Below are positions 23,417 to 36,911 of a stretch of 54,786 nt of DNA, one piece after another. The translations under genes were made by a program, and so were the position numbers. The first letter of the stretch is position 1. Every line of letters begins with the position of its first letter. The notes under the pieces are model-generated. The model saw only the letters and a program-made list of their open reading frames with translations. It was not told the origin of the DNA and searched no databases. Origin of the DNA: Chara braunii. Its lineage: Eukaryota; Streptophyta; Charophyceae; Charales; Characeae. The stretch lies in contig BFEA01000561.1 in assembly GCA_003427395.1 (NCBI GenBank), positions 644,984-699,769 on the forward strand, given 5' to 3'.

Positions 23417-23834
23417 GTATGCTTTTCCAACCTTCTTTCCCTGTTTGCTGTTGTTCATCAAGCCGCTGCCAGCGGCTATCACCGCCCGACCTCTTCATTT
23501 CTTGGTAGTCATATGGTTAGTTTTAACAAGTACGGCAGCAACCAGTTTGTCTCGTGCAAACTTGAACTAACATGTCCGTCTGATGAATGGAAAGCACTTA
23601 TCTTAAGATCTCTTCTGGGAGATGTTTCACTTAAAAAATACGCAATAAGGATGCAAGATCCATGCTCAATAAGAATGCATGATCAATGCTAGATCCGTAA
23701 GATATTCAACAAGATTGTAGGATCCTATATTAGACATAGCCAACTTCAAGAATAGTATTGTTTCCATGGATAGCCCTCTTCATTGATACAAATATAGCAA
23801 TGAAGGGGCGGAGACGAGGTCAGACCTTGGGAGA

Positions 23835-23907
<73 letters not shown>

Positions 23908-25790
23908 AACTAGTTTATCAACATTAAACTATTGAAGAAGCCTGTGCGAGAGGGACTCCGATTTGGGGGCTTCCTCTCAATGTCTTTCTGTCTCTACTGC
24001 GCCGAGAATGTGCTAATACTGTACATCTTTGTGGGTCTGCTCGGTACCCTGATTGTTACCGGTGATGTTTGTCTCCTGTCATTTCTCTCGTGAAACTGGG
24101 CGCGTGCTCGATGATATTATCATCCTCTCGTTGAGGCTTTCGTTATCTTGTGTGAGTGTTCCTTCCACTTTTGTTGTTGTCGTCATCCTGCATAAATCAA
24201 TCAATCAATCAATCAATCATCAGCTGTCATCTCAGGCGGAGTTTCCTTTGGGCTTGCATCGTCTCATTCTAAGCATAACGGGAGCCCCCCCACTGGCACA
24301 CAGTCCTGTCACCATTGGTCCGTCCACTGTTGTCCTTCAATCATGCAATCAATCATCAGCATTCGTCGCAGAGAGTAAAAAGAAAATGACAAACAAGAAA
24401 AAAAAAAGACAAAACAAGAAAAAAAAAAGGACAAAACAAGAAAAAAAAAAAGACAAAACAAGAAAAGAAAAGACAGGATATCCATTGGTCCGTCCTTGCA
24501 TCTATCCTCAGACTCAGCACACCGTCGCGACGGTGTTCGAGATGATTCGAGGTAACGCGATCCTTTACTGGTCCTGGCGTGATTGTTTTTTTTATGGCAG
24601 ATTGTGGGATCTGAAACTGTAGAAGAAAACCTGTTGTTTGGTGTTTGGTGCTCTCGTCCCTGTGTCCTCTGTCAGGTCGCTATCGAGAGGAACGAGAGTT
24701 GCTGGCGCGAGGGTATGCATCATCTGCAGGGGGTAGCGGGTCAAGTGGACGACATATGCGAGATGGAGGCGACGGGATCTTGCGGTCGGGATCCCCCGAG
24801 ATTTCTAGGGAGGAGTTTCGTGCAAGGCTTCGGGCGGCGGAGGAGCGGTACGCAGCAGCAGCTGAGGACCAGCGTGTTCGCAAGGACAGGTGGCCTGGAC
24901 CAGATAAAGGCAACGAGGGGGGAATGAAAGATCCCAGAACAGAGAGGGGGATATTGAGCATGGGGGGAGCAGATGAGAGGGGGTTGTTGCCGCCCATGCA
25001 TCACCATCCTTATCAGGGAGGAATGGGACCAATGGGACCAATGGGACCAATGGGACCGATGGGACCGATGGGACCGATGGAACCTCGGATGATGATGCCG
25101 CACCACGGTATGGGGGGGGGCTTTCCCCCGCCGGGAGCGGGGTTTCCGCACGGCCCCCCGTTCCCTCAGCCTGGCGGAGGGCCATATCAGCCGGGGATGC
25201 CGCTCCCTCCTCCTGGCATGATGATGCAGCACGGCATGCCAATGGGAATGCCACCCCCTTACATGATGGGTCCCCCCTACCCCCCGCCCCCTAATATGGG
25301 CCCACCGCATCCAATGGGTCCAATGGGACCCCCTCCCCCTCCTATGGGGCCTCCCCACATGGGACCACCTCATATGGGGCACCCCCATATGGGCCCCGCC
25401 GGCCCCAATATGCACCATATGATCGGTCCCAACCATGGAGGCCCAATGCTGGGACAAGGGAAGGCTAAAAGAGGACGGCGCAGAGATGGCGAGGGGATGG
25501 ACAGACCTGGTATCTATCGACGGTTGGATACGAACGCATGGTATGAGAAGAGATTTGTCATGACCAAGCAATGGGGTTTCTGGTTGCCGACGGAGCGCTG
25601 GGCGAGGTGAGTTTCTCGCTTTTCTCCTTGCCACTCCCCTAGTCCACTTCCCATTCGAACTCCTTTCCGCAAACTCCACAGCTTCCGGAGGCTACAATCC
25701 GGCCGACCCTCCCCCCAACGGCTCTTGCCTCTGCAGATCGGACGGATTCTGCCTCCGATGGTGAGGGGAGTGTACGACGCTCTCCGTGCC

Positions 25791-25823
<33 letters not shown>

Positions 25824-28800
25824 CTCCTCTCAATTTCACCTCACACTACCTACCTACCACTACTCCTAATTGTAGGCCTACGGGGAACCCCGAAGCATCC
25901 AGAACCGTGTTCGTGAGAGAACATGGGGGGGCTGCTCCCGACCTGCAGGTGGGCGATACACAGGGATTGGTCCTGTTGGCATGGTCCCTGATGCTACCGG
26001 CCATTGTGTTTCCATACGGGCACAGTCCAGGTAGGATGAGCACGCTATAAAAATCTCTGCTGTGAACACTATGAAGGGATGGTCATTGCCAGCCTCTGCC
26101 ATGCAAAGTGTATCATCCATGCCATTGCGTTTCCACACAGGCACAGTCCAGTTAGGATGTCCACGGTGTAATCTCTGCTCTGAAGGCCATGAAGGGTTGG
26201 TTGGTTACTGCCAACCTCTGCCATGAACAAAAACCTCTGCCATGAAAAAAAAACTGTAACACTTTGTCTTGCACTCTCATCTCCCCCCAACGTGCTTATC
26301 ACTTCTGCGAGATGTTGTTGTGGCCTTCGCATTCCATGCTTGAATAACTGTGAACGTGAGCCAGGTGTGCTGCCATGTGACGCCCATGATTTCAGGAGGC
26401 GGTCAGTGAGAGTACGTGTGTCTACTCTGTGGACTATCCCCGATGCCATCACCGACATCCTCTCCGTTCATGTCCCACGTGCAATGTTGGGCATCCGCCG
26501 GCTGCACCTGTAAATGGAAGGACACCCTGCCCATTCTTGACAGATGAGGAGAAGGTGCAGCAGTCTGAGGTGGAGAATAGCCCCTCCCACAGGAACCACC
26601 TACAGTGTGCCGCAATAAAAGGTTATTGCAGAGAGCAGTTACAGACCAGATCTTGTAACAGCTCAGTAGTACCTTTACTATGCATCAGGCCCCTTCATCG
26701 CCTGTCCATAGAGAAGGAACACCGGCTGTGGAGTCCCGATCAATGCCGCAGTTTGTGTTGGCCCACCTGAAATTCTGGCCCACCTGAAATTCGGCTAGTA
26801 TGTGATTGGCATGCTTTGTCTCGTGCGGATTATGATGGTGTAGCGCATGCAAGTCTTTGTTTTCATACGGATTATGACAGTCAACATTGTCAACATCGTA
26901 AACATTGTACCATGTGTGTCCGACACCCTGAGATGGTATGGCCTATGTTTAGACGGGGGCTGCAAACGCAATGCCTATACAACTGCGGTCGGCGGGCCTG
27001 TGTTCTGAGCATGCGGACACCATGTTGCCTATGACATCTTTCAAGGCACCTATGACATCTTTCTATGCCTTGGTATTCGATGCAGCAATGGCGACTCTCA
27101 CTGGAACTGGTCTCTGTCCGGTCTGCAGAGGTGGCCGTTTTTCATAGGCAACACCCGCTCGTGAACTTCGTTTTCTTGGCAATTGAAGTACTGATTGGCG
27201 TCCTTCGGGACATCCGTTAAAATTGGAACGATACAGAGACTGAAGATTAGCATGGCCCCTGCGCAAGGATGACACGCATAAATCAAGAAAATATGGTCCA
27301 AATTTTTGTTATATATAAAATAAGAAAAAGGAGTACTGATTGGCCTCTTGTGGCATTCTTTAGTAGTCTGCGGTGCTGGTGAATACTGAGAAGAACCTCG
27401 TCTTTCCCCTGTAGTGTTTCTTCTTTCCTCGCATCTCTCCCCTTCTCTGTCTTCGTCCTCCCGCCCTCCGTGCAGAAGTAGTAAAGGCATACTAATCAGC
27501 ATCATAGAAAGTACAGACAAAATGTACCCCTCTTCCTTTACTCTGCCTCGTTTTCATAGCATGCAAGTGGGCCGTTGTGGCACACGGGGATGTGGGCAGG
27601 TGACGCTCAACCACAGTTGACATGGCGAGCCTTGTACGTGAGAGGCAGTGTCAACAACGACGCACAGGTGAGCCTAAAAACCACCCCGACCCCACCCAAA
27701 CCCACACCCGACCAACAAACCCCTACCCACCGTCATTTGCACCCGTTTCCTTCATTTTCTTGCAGGCGAAACTGCAACAGGTACCCTTGTGAGCATCATA
27801 GAAAGTACAGACAAAATGTACCCCTCTTCCTTTACTCTGTGTCTTTTTCATAGCATGCAAGTGGGCCGCTGTGGCACACGGGGATGCGGGCAAGTGACAG
27901 TCAACCGCAGTCGACATGGCAAAGGGGGAGCTGCAAGAAGAATGAAAGAGAAAGTTCAAAGTAATCTGAAGCGAGGAAGGCGAAGAAAGAACTGCACAAG
28001 GAAAAGGTTTTAGTGTGCTTCATGTTGTCTATTACAGAAGATTCTAAGGTGAAGTCGTTTCAATTGTGGATCTAATCATTTGAGGGGGAGGGGGGAGGGG
28101 GGGAAGGGAAAGGGGTTGTTGTGGTGACAGTTTACAACACACAAGATGAGTCAGAGATAGTCGGTCGAAAGTCAGGCACAGGCTCATTTTTTTGTGGATG
28201 TGTATACCGAACATGACAACGCTCACCCACTGAAGCAACTCTCTCTCTCTCTCTCTCTCTCTGTGTCTCACACACACGCACACACACTCACCCCCCCACC
28301 ATCACCACCACCACCACCATCAGCACCATCTCCCCATTCGACATCTACTACTATATCATCCCCTCAGTCATCGGGGTTGTTGTGGTGACAGTTTACAACA
28401 CACACAAGATGAGTCAGAGATAGTCGTTCGAAAGTCAGGCACAGGCTCACTTTTTTGTGGATGTGTATACCGAACATGACAACGCTCACCCACTGAAGCA
28501 ACACTCTCTCTCTCTCTCTGTCTGACACACACCCACACACACACACGCACTCTCACCCCCCCACCATCACCATCACCACCGTCACCACCATCACCACCAT
28601 CACCACCATCACCACCATCACCACCATCACCACCATCACCACCATCACCACCACCTTCCCGTTCGACATCTACTACTATATCATCCCCTCAGTCATCTGC
28701 CTCGTCTTCATTTTTGTCTTCTTCTTCCGCCTCCTACTCCTGCACCTCGTGTGCCTCCCCTTCTTTATCGACCTCATCATCAGCACATTCATGATCAGCC

Positions 28801-31800
28801 GTCACAAAGGCCCTGTCGGCAGGGACGTCCAGCGTCGGATCGATTGTTACAGATGACTCTTTGATGGAGACGTTACCCCTGACCGCCGCCGCCACCGATT
28901 CACAGTCCTCGTCTGTCCTGGAACAGCATGAATATCACACCCCCTGCAGGGGTTAGAGATCTGCTCCGACGATATGTTCGCAACTGTGCAGAATGACGTC
29001 GCCGCTGTCGATATACACTAGCCAGTAGTAGTACATCTCGAGTCCGATGCCCGCAATGATTTCTTCAGTGCTGCAGGTTTGCGTGTGCACCAGACACGAG
29101 GTGCAGCTACCTGCGTAGCATTTGCACGACTAGCAGCCACTTCGAGTTCAAGAGCGACTGATCGACCTCCACTTCCCACAACTGACCCATGTATTCCTCA
29201 TCAACCTGATAATGATCCACCTTCTGATCACTGGATCGACCTTAACTCTATTCTACGACTGATATGAACCGCCTACAGAGCGCTGTTCTGCTGATAGGTT
29301 GTCTCCACCAGGGCGAGCTGTTGCAGAAAAAATCCTGCAGCAGATGAACGCCCTTGCTTTGGATCAATCTCCCCCGTCGTCGTCTACCCATAGAGAAGGA
29401 ATAAATACTGAGGAAACCCAAGAAACTTGCTCCATGCCGCTTTGTGATGACCCACCGGAGATTCAGCTAGCATGAGAGGCTCGCATGCCTTATGCCGTGA
29501 GGATTATGAAAGGACAGCCCAGGCGAGCTTTTGTCTTGTACTGCAGTCATGTACGGCACCCTGACATGTCATGTCCAATTTGTAGACAGGGCCTGGAACG
29601 GCAATGCCTCCACAATTGCGGTCGCCATCGCCTTTGTGTTCCTAACATGTAGGAGCCATGTACCCTGTGACATCTCTCTACGCCGTCACGCCGTGCCATT
29701 CGATTTAGTAACTGTGACTGTGAGATTTGGATGCGGTGCTTCCACAGGCCACACCCAAACCAGTCCTGCCCCGGTCTGTAGAGGTGGCCACTTACCAAAG
29801 GCAACAACTGCTCTCCTCAAATCTTTTATGCAGCCCACGCACTGACTGGCCTCGTGTGCCATTCTAGAGTGATCTGCCCCAGCGGTCACTATTAAGAACC
29901 TTGTCAGAACTCCACCTCCCATTTCCTTCCTCCCTCCTCTTCTGTATTCCTAGTAATACATACGAATGAGCATCATTATGAGAACAGACAAAATATAAGT
30001 TGAAGGTCTGAGAAGAAATGGACAGGAATATACCTCCACCTTTGCTTTGCCTCCTTTCATAGTGTGCAAGTGGGCCGTTATGGCACATGGGGATGTGGGC
30101 AGCTCGCGCTCAACCACAATCAACGTGGCGAGCCTTGCGCATGAGAGGCACGGTCAAAGGGGGAGCTGCAAGAACAAATGAAAGGGGTACCCCGAAGAAA
30201 GCAAATGTTAACACATTCAAGAAGAGGGTTTTTCATGCGTCTATTTGCATTTCATGTTGCTTGCTATAGAGGTGAAACTGTTTCATTGTTTTGGGTTGTC
30301 TGAACTCATAAAGGCTTTTGTTGTCTGTAATGGTATTGAATATGCTTTGATTTTGGATCTGCTCATCTGGGTGGAATAGGGGCTGTTGTGGTGAAATTCA
30401 AAACACACAAACACACACACACAAACTTGACAATATGCAAACAGCAGCAGCAGCAGCCACATAGCAACAGCAACAGCAACACCAGTAGACTATACGAAAT
30501 CTGATTTACAGGGGCATACATCCGACAATGTGGCTTCATGCTGCAGAAGCACAAGAAGAACAGTAAAGCCATTCATAAGCCGTGCTGGCAACAAGCCACA
30601 TGCTGCCACTGTTATGTTTTTTTTTGTTTTCTTTTCTTTTTGCCAATGTTATGTTTATAAGGGGAATTTGATGATTTACACGTCTTCGATGGACAAACAT
30701 CCACTCCCTGCACCTTTTAGATGCAAAACACACACACAAAAAAAATCCCTCAGGCCCTCCTGGCTGTGTTCCCGCGTGATGCATTTGGTCAATTCCTTTA
30801 TACTGATGATTGTTATGCTCTGCCTTTGCCCTTTATGGCAGGCATCCTTTCTCTCAGGGTAAGCATATGACAGCTATGGCCCCTCGCAGGCAACCAACTA
30901 CCATTTGGCATTTCGTAGCCCGCCATTTGCTCACCAAGGGCGCCTGCCGTCTTCCCTCGAATAGAATTCAATGCCATCATAGCTGTATTTGCAGCAACTT
31001 TCCAGTGCGCGTGCTGTCCTCCCCCGAATAGCGCGCACTGTCATCATAGCTTCATTTTGTGGCAAATTTCCGTTTAGATACAGCGATAATGAATGCCTGG
31101 TCTATATGGGGGAAGATGGTAGCGTGTTAGTCTCTCTGATCCGATTGCCAATCTGCTGTCTGTCACGGTGAAGGCCAAGTCTGCTGTTACTGCCCAGCAT
31201 TACCACCTCCTTTCCCCGAATACAGTCCATGTTTCTCGTTTTACAGGCAAGTGCTGCCCGATGCACTTCAGCCAGGCAAGGTGCAGGTTGTCTTCCATTG
31301 CTCATCTCTGGCAGCATGACGTATAGCAGCATGGAGTGAAGAGGTCCAGAAATGGGTAAGGATAACTACATTGCTGGACAGATGGTTTGCCTGCAGATTG
31401 GAGCGGCTCAGCATATCAAGGAGGAAAAAATATCATCTCTGTTTTTCTGACCGTGTGTCTATCGTATTAGAGACCAAGAACGCATGGATGCTATCATGGC
31501 ATTCTTGTCTGGTTTCTCCTCCGAGGGGATGGGATTGTTCCGAAGTAGAGCTAGGTTAATCAGCCGGTTGCCAGCATGAGTGGTGGGTCTGACTGTAATG
31601 CTGTGTCTGCTTCGCCCGAATAGAACGACCGGGGATATTGGTTTAGATTGTGCAGTGCAGATGGCATATTCGTGCTTATCCTACTCAGGAAAGGTACGAG
31701 CTTCTCTCCATGCATATGTTCCCTTGGTCTTACGGTAAAGAAGGGTAGCGCAGAAAGAACAAATACAGGATACCAGCCTCGGGTATTCCTCGGTCGCTCG

Positions 31801-34800
31801 GACCTTTTGCTGCACGTTTGTGATGCCCCTCGGAATGGTATGCCTGAAGATTGACATGCTTGACGTTAGTTGGTAGGCCTGGATCACACATTTTAGTGTT
31901 TCCTGGTTCCTATTGTTTGGGTCACTTCCCGTCTATCTATTCCTATTGGTTTCAAGCTCTTTGTTTCGGTGCACTATCACTGGAGTTGCCTGGTTTAGGG
32001 CGCCACAGTGACTTGTTGCAAGCGCCGTAGCGTAAGCTGGCAGGAAAGTTGGTTCAAGTCCGATCGTCTCCAATTTTCCTCTGTCCATCTCCGTGCTTGA
32101 TTGTTCAGGTGCACTGCCCGTTGCAATGGTTGTCCTGTAGACTGCTGGTTGTTTCTTTTGCTGAAAGCAAATGACGAATTGCAAAGATTGGATGGTGATC
32201 AGAAGGAAAAGATCCTTTTTCTTTTGCGCATGGTGTTCTGAAGTAATGGCGTTGTTGATGGTGGTGGTGGTGCTTCTGCTGATAAGGTCCACGACAAGGA
32301 TGCCAACACTGATGATGGTTATGATGTTCTAGTTATTAGCATTATTGATTCCGAATTTCTGGAGGGTCCGTTCTTTTGTGTGTGCAGCAATTGGAAGTTT
32401 GCGCTCAGGTGGTATACAGAAGAGGTGGTTTGTCATGATGCATCCTACCACTCTGTGATTCAACTGACGGGGCCTCAGGTAACTGATTTCCTATATTTAT
32501 TTCTCTTCCCTGCCCTCCCGCCCGCACCCCACACTTCCCCCTCTCCTGCTCTCCCCTCTCGGCCCTTGTCTCTTTCCTTTTCACTTGTGCTCTCATCTTG
32601 TCGTGATGTTGTCTATTGTCTGCAACTGTTTAAAGGTTGCACCAACCACTCTGTCCTTGCCTGTGTCAGGACTTGCACTTTCCTCAATGTATCGGACTGC
32701 AATTACGGCCAGAACTGGATGAATCTGACTGCAATCACGCCTGGAGCTTAGTAGAAAGCGTCCTGTGTTAGAATGCCCTGATGCCATGGGGATACACACC
32801 ACGTTACCCGGGCATAATCAGTGAATACAGAGCGAAGTTATGCTGGCATAGTGTCACCAGAAACTGCATTCTGGTACTGTTGCAAATGTCTTGGTGTGGA
32901 TAAGAAAGAGCAATGAAACCTCGGGGGCTGATCTGATATCAAAGGTGATTGCCCCAGACAAAGTGGTTTTGGTGTTGATGGGCTCTTGATGGGTGGCCCA
33001 GACAACGACGAATGCTCTTGGAAATGCTTGATCTTGGTGTGGGTTGCTGCGCTGTGGATGGGCTGTTGATGGGTGTCTTAGGTGATGGCAGTGGTCTATG
33101 TTCACCCCGGGGGGATTTCAGTTTGGTGGCTGTGTCTGGACCTGCAGGTCGGTCGAGGTGGATTGCTTGCAGCATGAAAGTCTAGTAAATCCTCCAATTT
33201 GGCATGGGTGAACGTGTCAGGACCTTGACGTGAGTGGTGATGTAATGGTGGCACTGCTGTCTTCATGTGCGTCTTGTTTCTTTTCCCTTTCTTTTTTTTT
33301 GTCTGTGACCCTAGCTAATGGCGTTGACACGTGTGGAGATGTAATTGTGGCACTGATTTGTTCGTTGCGTTTTGTTTCTTTTCCCTTTCGTTTTCGTCGT
33401 GTCTGCGGGCCCAAGCTAACGTCTCTTCGGTTCCTGTCGTGACCTTTTCTGGATGCCAGTCTTCGATACTGGATATTTTGACGCACATTGCAGATCCATT
33501 ACTACCACCTTGTGTGCCGGAAGTGCTTTCGGGTGATGCCGCAGCAGATGAGCTGGAAGAAAAGTCTCGCATCTTTCTCAAGGGTGGAGTCGAGGGCGAC
33601 ATGGTGGTGAGTTCGTTTCCGATCCCCTTGGCTGCTCTTATGTTAAACCACCACTACCCCTGCCGTCATAAATTAGGGGGGACAGGTAGCACATGTCCAC
33701 GAGGGCTACCGGTAGCACTGTGGGGGGAACTGGCGGAGTGGCAAAATTGGAAAATGCGTTGAATTGGCCCCGCGATTTATTTCGCTGTTAAAATGATTTT
33801 TTTACCTTTCGAAAAAAATATTTTTCCTATAAAGATCGCGACAAAATCTATGGACCCTCGAACTTTCAGAGTTCTTGAGTCATCCTTCTGAGCGCAAAAA
33901 ATCGCGAAAGTTGGGGTACTTTTCCTGTTGGCCCACACATGGTGGAGTGGCAAAAATGGAAAATGCGACGAAAAGGCGTGGCATATATTTCACGGTCTAT
34001 TTTTTTTTTTTCTTCATTTTTTTGATATTTTCCCTGGAAAGACCACAACCTAATCTACAGGCCGGCGGGGGTAGTTGTGGTTTAAGGTTTGTTGCACCAT
34101 AATAAAGTAGGGAACAGTTGCAATGAACCCACTATCTGCACACACAGCATCTCATAACACACTGATGTCAACACTTCAGCTCAGGAAACTTCAGATGAAG
34201 ACAGAAGAAACCAACATCAGATAGGAGAACCTCGGAACTCTCTGCAAAATGTCCTGTACAGCGAATTTGTATGTGTATGGGTGGTGGCTACGGCTGACGA
34301 ACAGCATCACTCGCGTATGAGCTCTCTCTCTCTCCCACCTACCCTACCGTCAGGCCTCACTCACTCTCTGAATATCTTCCTCTCTGTCTGTCTCCCACGC
34401 AGCAATGGCTATGGCGCTTGGCGTGTCGTTAACCAAGTAGCAATGCTCCCGTAACAATCGCTGCGGTCTGACTTTTGTATCCGACGCCTCAGTGCTCCAC
34501 CTCAAACTTTCTGACTGGTACCCTCACTTGCCAGCCGCGGTCTGCCTCTGAAACATCGGGAATGGTTGCTGGTTTTCTTGTCTTGAGACTAAACTGCTTG
34601 CTGGACTGGATGGATTGACTGGACCGAACTGACTGGACTGACTGACTGATGGGGCCTATCGGATCTACTGGGCCTATGACCTGGACTTGGCTACCCGACT
34701 TACTGGAGTGGGAATATGGTTCATGGGACTTTGGGACTTTGGGACCGGTACTGAGACGGAAGCTGATACATGTGAAATCCCTTCAAAGTGCTGCACATGA

Positions 34801-36822
34801 ATGTAAAGTACCAACAAGAGGACGGCCTAGGGAACTGGAACATGACACTGCATGACAAAAGAGAACAGTGCAAACAACTACTGTCTTCACCTTATCGCTG
34901 CATCTGGACCGAACATTGTCCTGAATACATGTTGCATACTAGTGAATAAGTTCACCAAGTATGGGCAGAACCAAAGATCAAGCAATATAGGATGAGCATG
35001 TATGCAGCGGAAGTCTGAGAAATGGACTGACTCACATAGACTGAACTCACCTAGACATCACTCAACACACAAGCAATCGTGAGATGGTGGGGTCTGAAGC
35101 CATACATAGACGATGCTTCAGCCCCGTACAACCATACACAGATGAATGGTGGGAGGAGAGACGATGGAGGTGGGAGATATAGATAGCGCCAGATGTCACC
35201 GAGATAGAATCTAGAAGGTCACCGATATGGTAGCCCAAAATGTCACTGAACAAAATCAGAATAAGTCACCAATGTCGGAGGTACAGAACTCTACTGTAAC
35301 CGATGTCCGATCTGTGATGCCGCCAGGTACCAATCCCAGAGATCTCCAATGTCTCGTATCCGGTAAGTATCACATCCTCCTACCACCGAAGTCCAATCAC
35401 TGATCTCTGTCCAACTCGTATCGATAGTCTCCAGTCTGAAGAAGAAGCAGAAGAAGAAGAAGAAGAAGAAGTTGGAAGAAAAAGAGAAGAAGGAGAAGAA
35501 GTCTGAAGAAGAAGAGGAGAAAGAGAAGAAGTCTGGAGAAGAGAAGAATCCGAGAGGGGCAGAGGGGAGGTGGAGAGGTCGAGTCCGCGCCCGGGCTCCT
35601 ACCTGCGAATGCAAGCTGGCGCCTTGGAACTGTCGAAGACCCGCGGCTCCAACCTGGAGCTATGGCGCTGTGCAGGTAAGCCGATAAGTGTCCGTCCGCC
35701 ACATCCAACCGTCGCTCAGCGCTAATCAGCGCTGCTGTGCTCGGAGCTGCGCTAAACACAGATTAGCGCAGCGCTATTCCGCAACTGCTGCTGTACGCCG
35801 GCGCTGCCGGTCCAAACGGTAATATCGTTTGGACCGTGGCTGCTTGGGCCTGTGCGACGGGGCCTACCGGGCGGCCTTCCGCATAAAGGTCCGGCCTTTG
35901 GACCGGACCGGCCTGGACTATCGTGTCCAGGCCTGTGGTACCCGTAGGCCTAGTGGTCGGGTCCGAAAGGGACCCTTGTGACATGCAGTATGTAACAACA
36001 CAGCTGCAATGACCGGGTGTTCTATTCGGGTGAATACAGTAGCATCCTTTTCTGTTCTTTAGCCTGTGTCGTCAGGGTCCTCCATATGATTGTCATTTCA
36101 GGTCCTTCCGCCTGGATCATTTCTTCTTCCCCTCCTCAACTTTACTTGCTCTCTTGCGTTGGGCTTCACTTTCTTTTGCTGACTATAAATGCAGTCCAAT
36201 GCGTCCGGTGGAGACCAGAAATTCATGTGCACTCCTGTTTGTCCATTGATCTGAGAGGTGGGATGTTCTTACATGGGAGTTAGGAGCCTCAGCGATCTTA
36301 CCTCCTCCTAGGAATGTGAAGCTTCTGCTTGTCATTCCCCTCTTGACCTCCATATATATCCTTTCCTTTACCACAGGCTTTATCTTTTCCTCTTTTATGG
36401 TTCTGCAGACGAGTGTGTGGTTGGTTGATAGTGCAATCAATGGTCCAACCTTTCGTTCTACGTCTTGCCTGCATTGCTTGCCCGTTTTGACAAACCTTGA
36501 TAAGAGTCTGCGTCGTGGAGTCGAACCATTCAACAAAGGGTTCTGACTTGGCCCACGTCAGGACATGTTTCTGTATGCTGCTCCTCTGCGGCAGCACCAG
36601 CATTTGTGCATCATCTGACAGGTACTGTAAAGGTGGACCAGCAGTCTTCGTTAGGCCTTAATACTTCAATTTGTTTGTGTGTGTGGATGTGTGTGTGTGT
36701 GTGTGTGTGTTTAAAAAATACCTCAATTCTCTCCTCGTTCCAACTGCAAATCATAGCAAATCATCCATAAAACAAAAAGGTATTGATACTACATAGGCAA
36801 TATTAGAAGATGCAAGGTTGCC

Positions 36823-36911
<89 letters not shown>

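Noticed and set aside
24741-25679. 312-residue minus-strand frame with Trp-Ser-His repeats
   Set aside because: Antisense of the MGP/GPMGP tract in exon 2; composition follows the repeat.
28560-28655. CRISPR-like regular repeat array
   Set aside because: The 9-bp CACCACCAT units are contiguous with no spacers; a minisatellite.
32010-32080. Possible tRNA gene with a perfect B box GGTTCAAGTCC
   Set aside because: No A box at the proper distance and no acceptor stem pairing; at most a tRNA-like relic.
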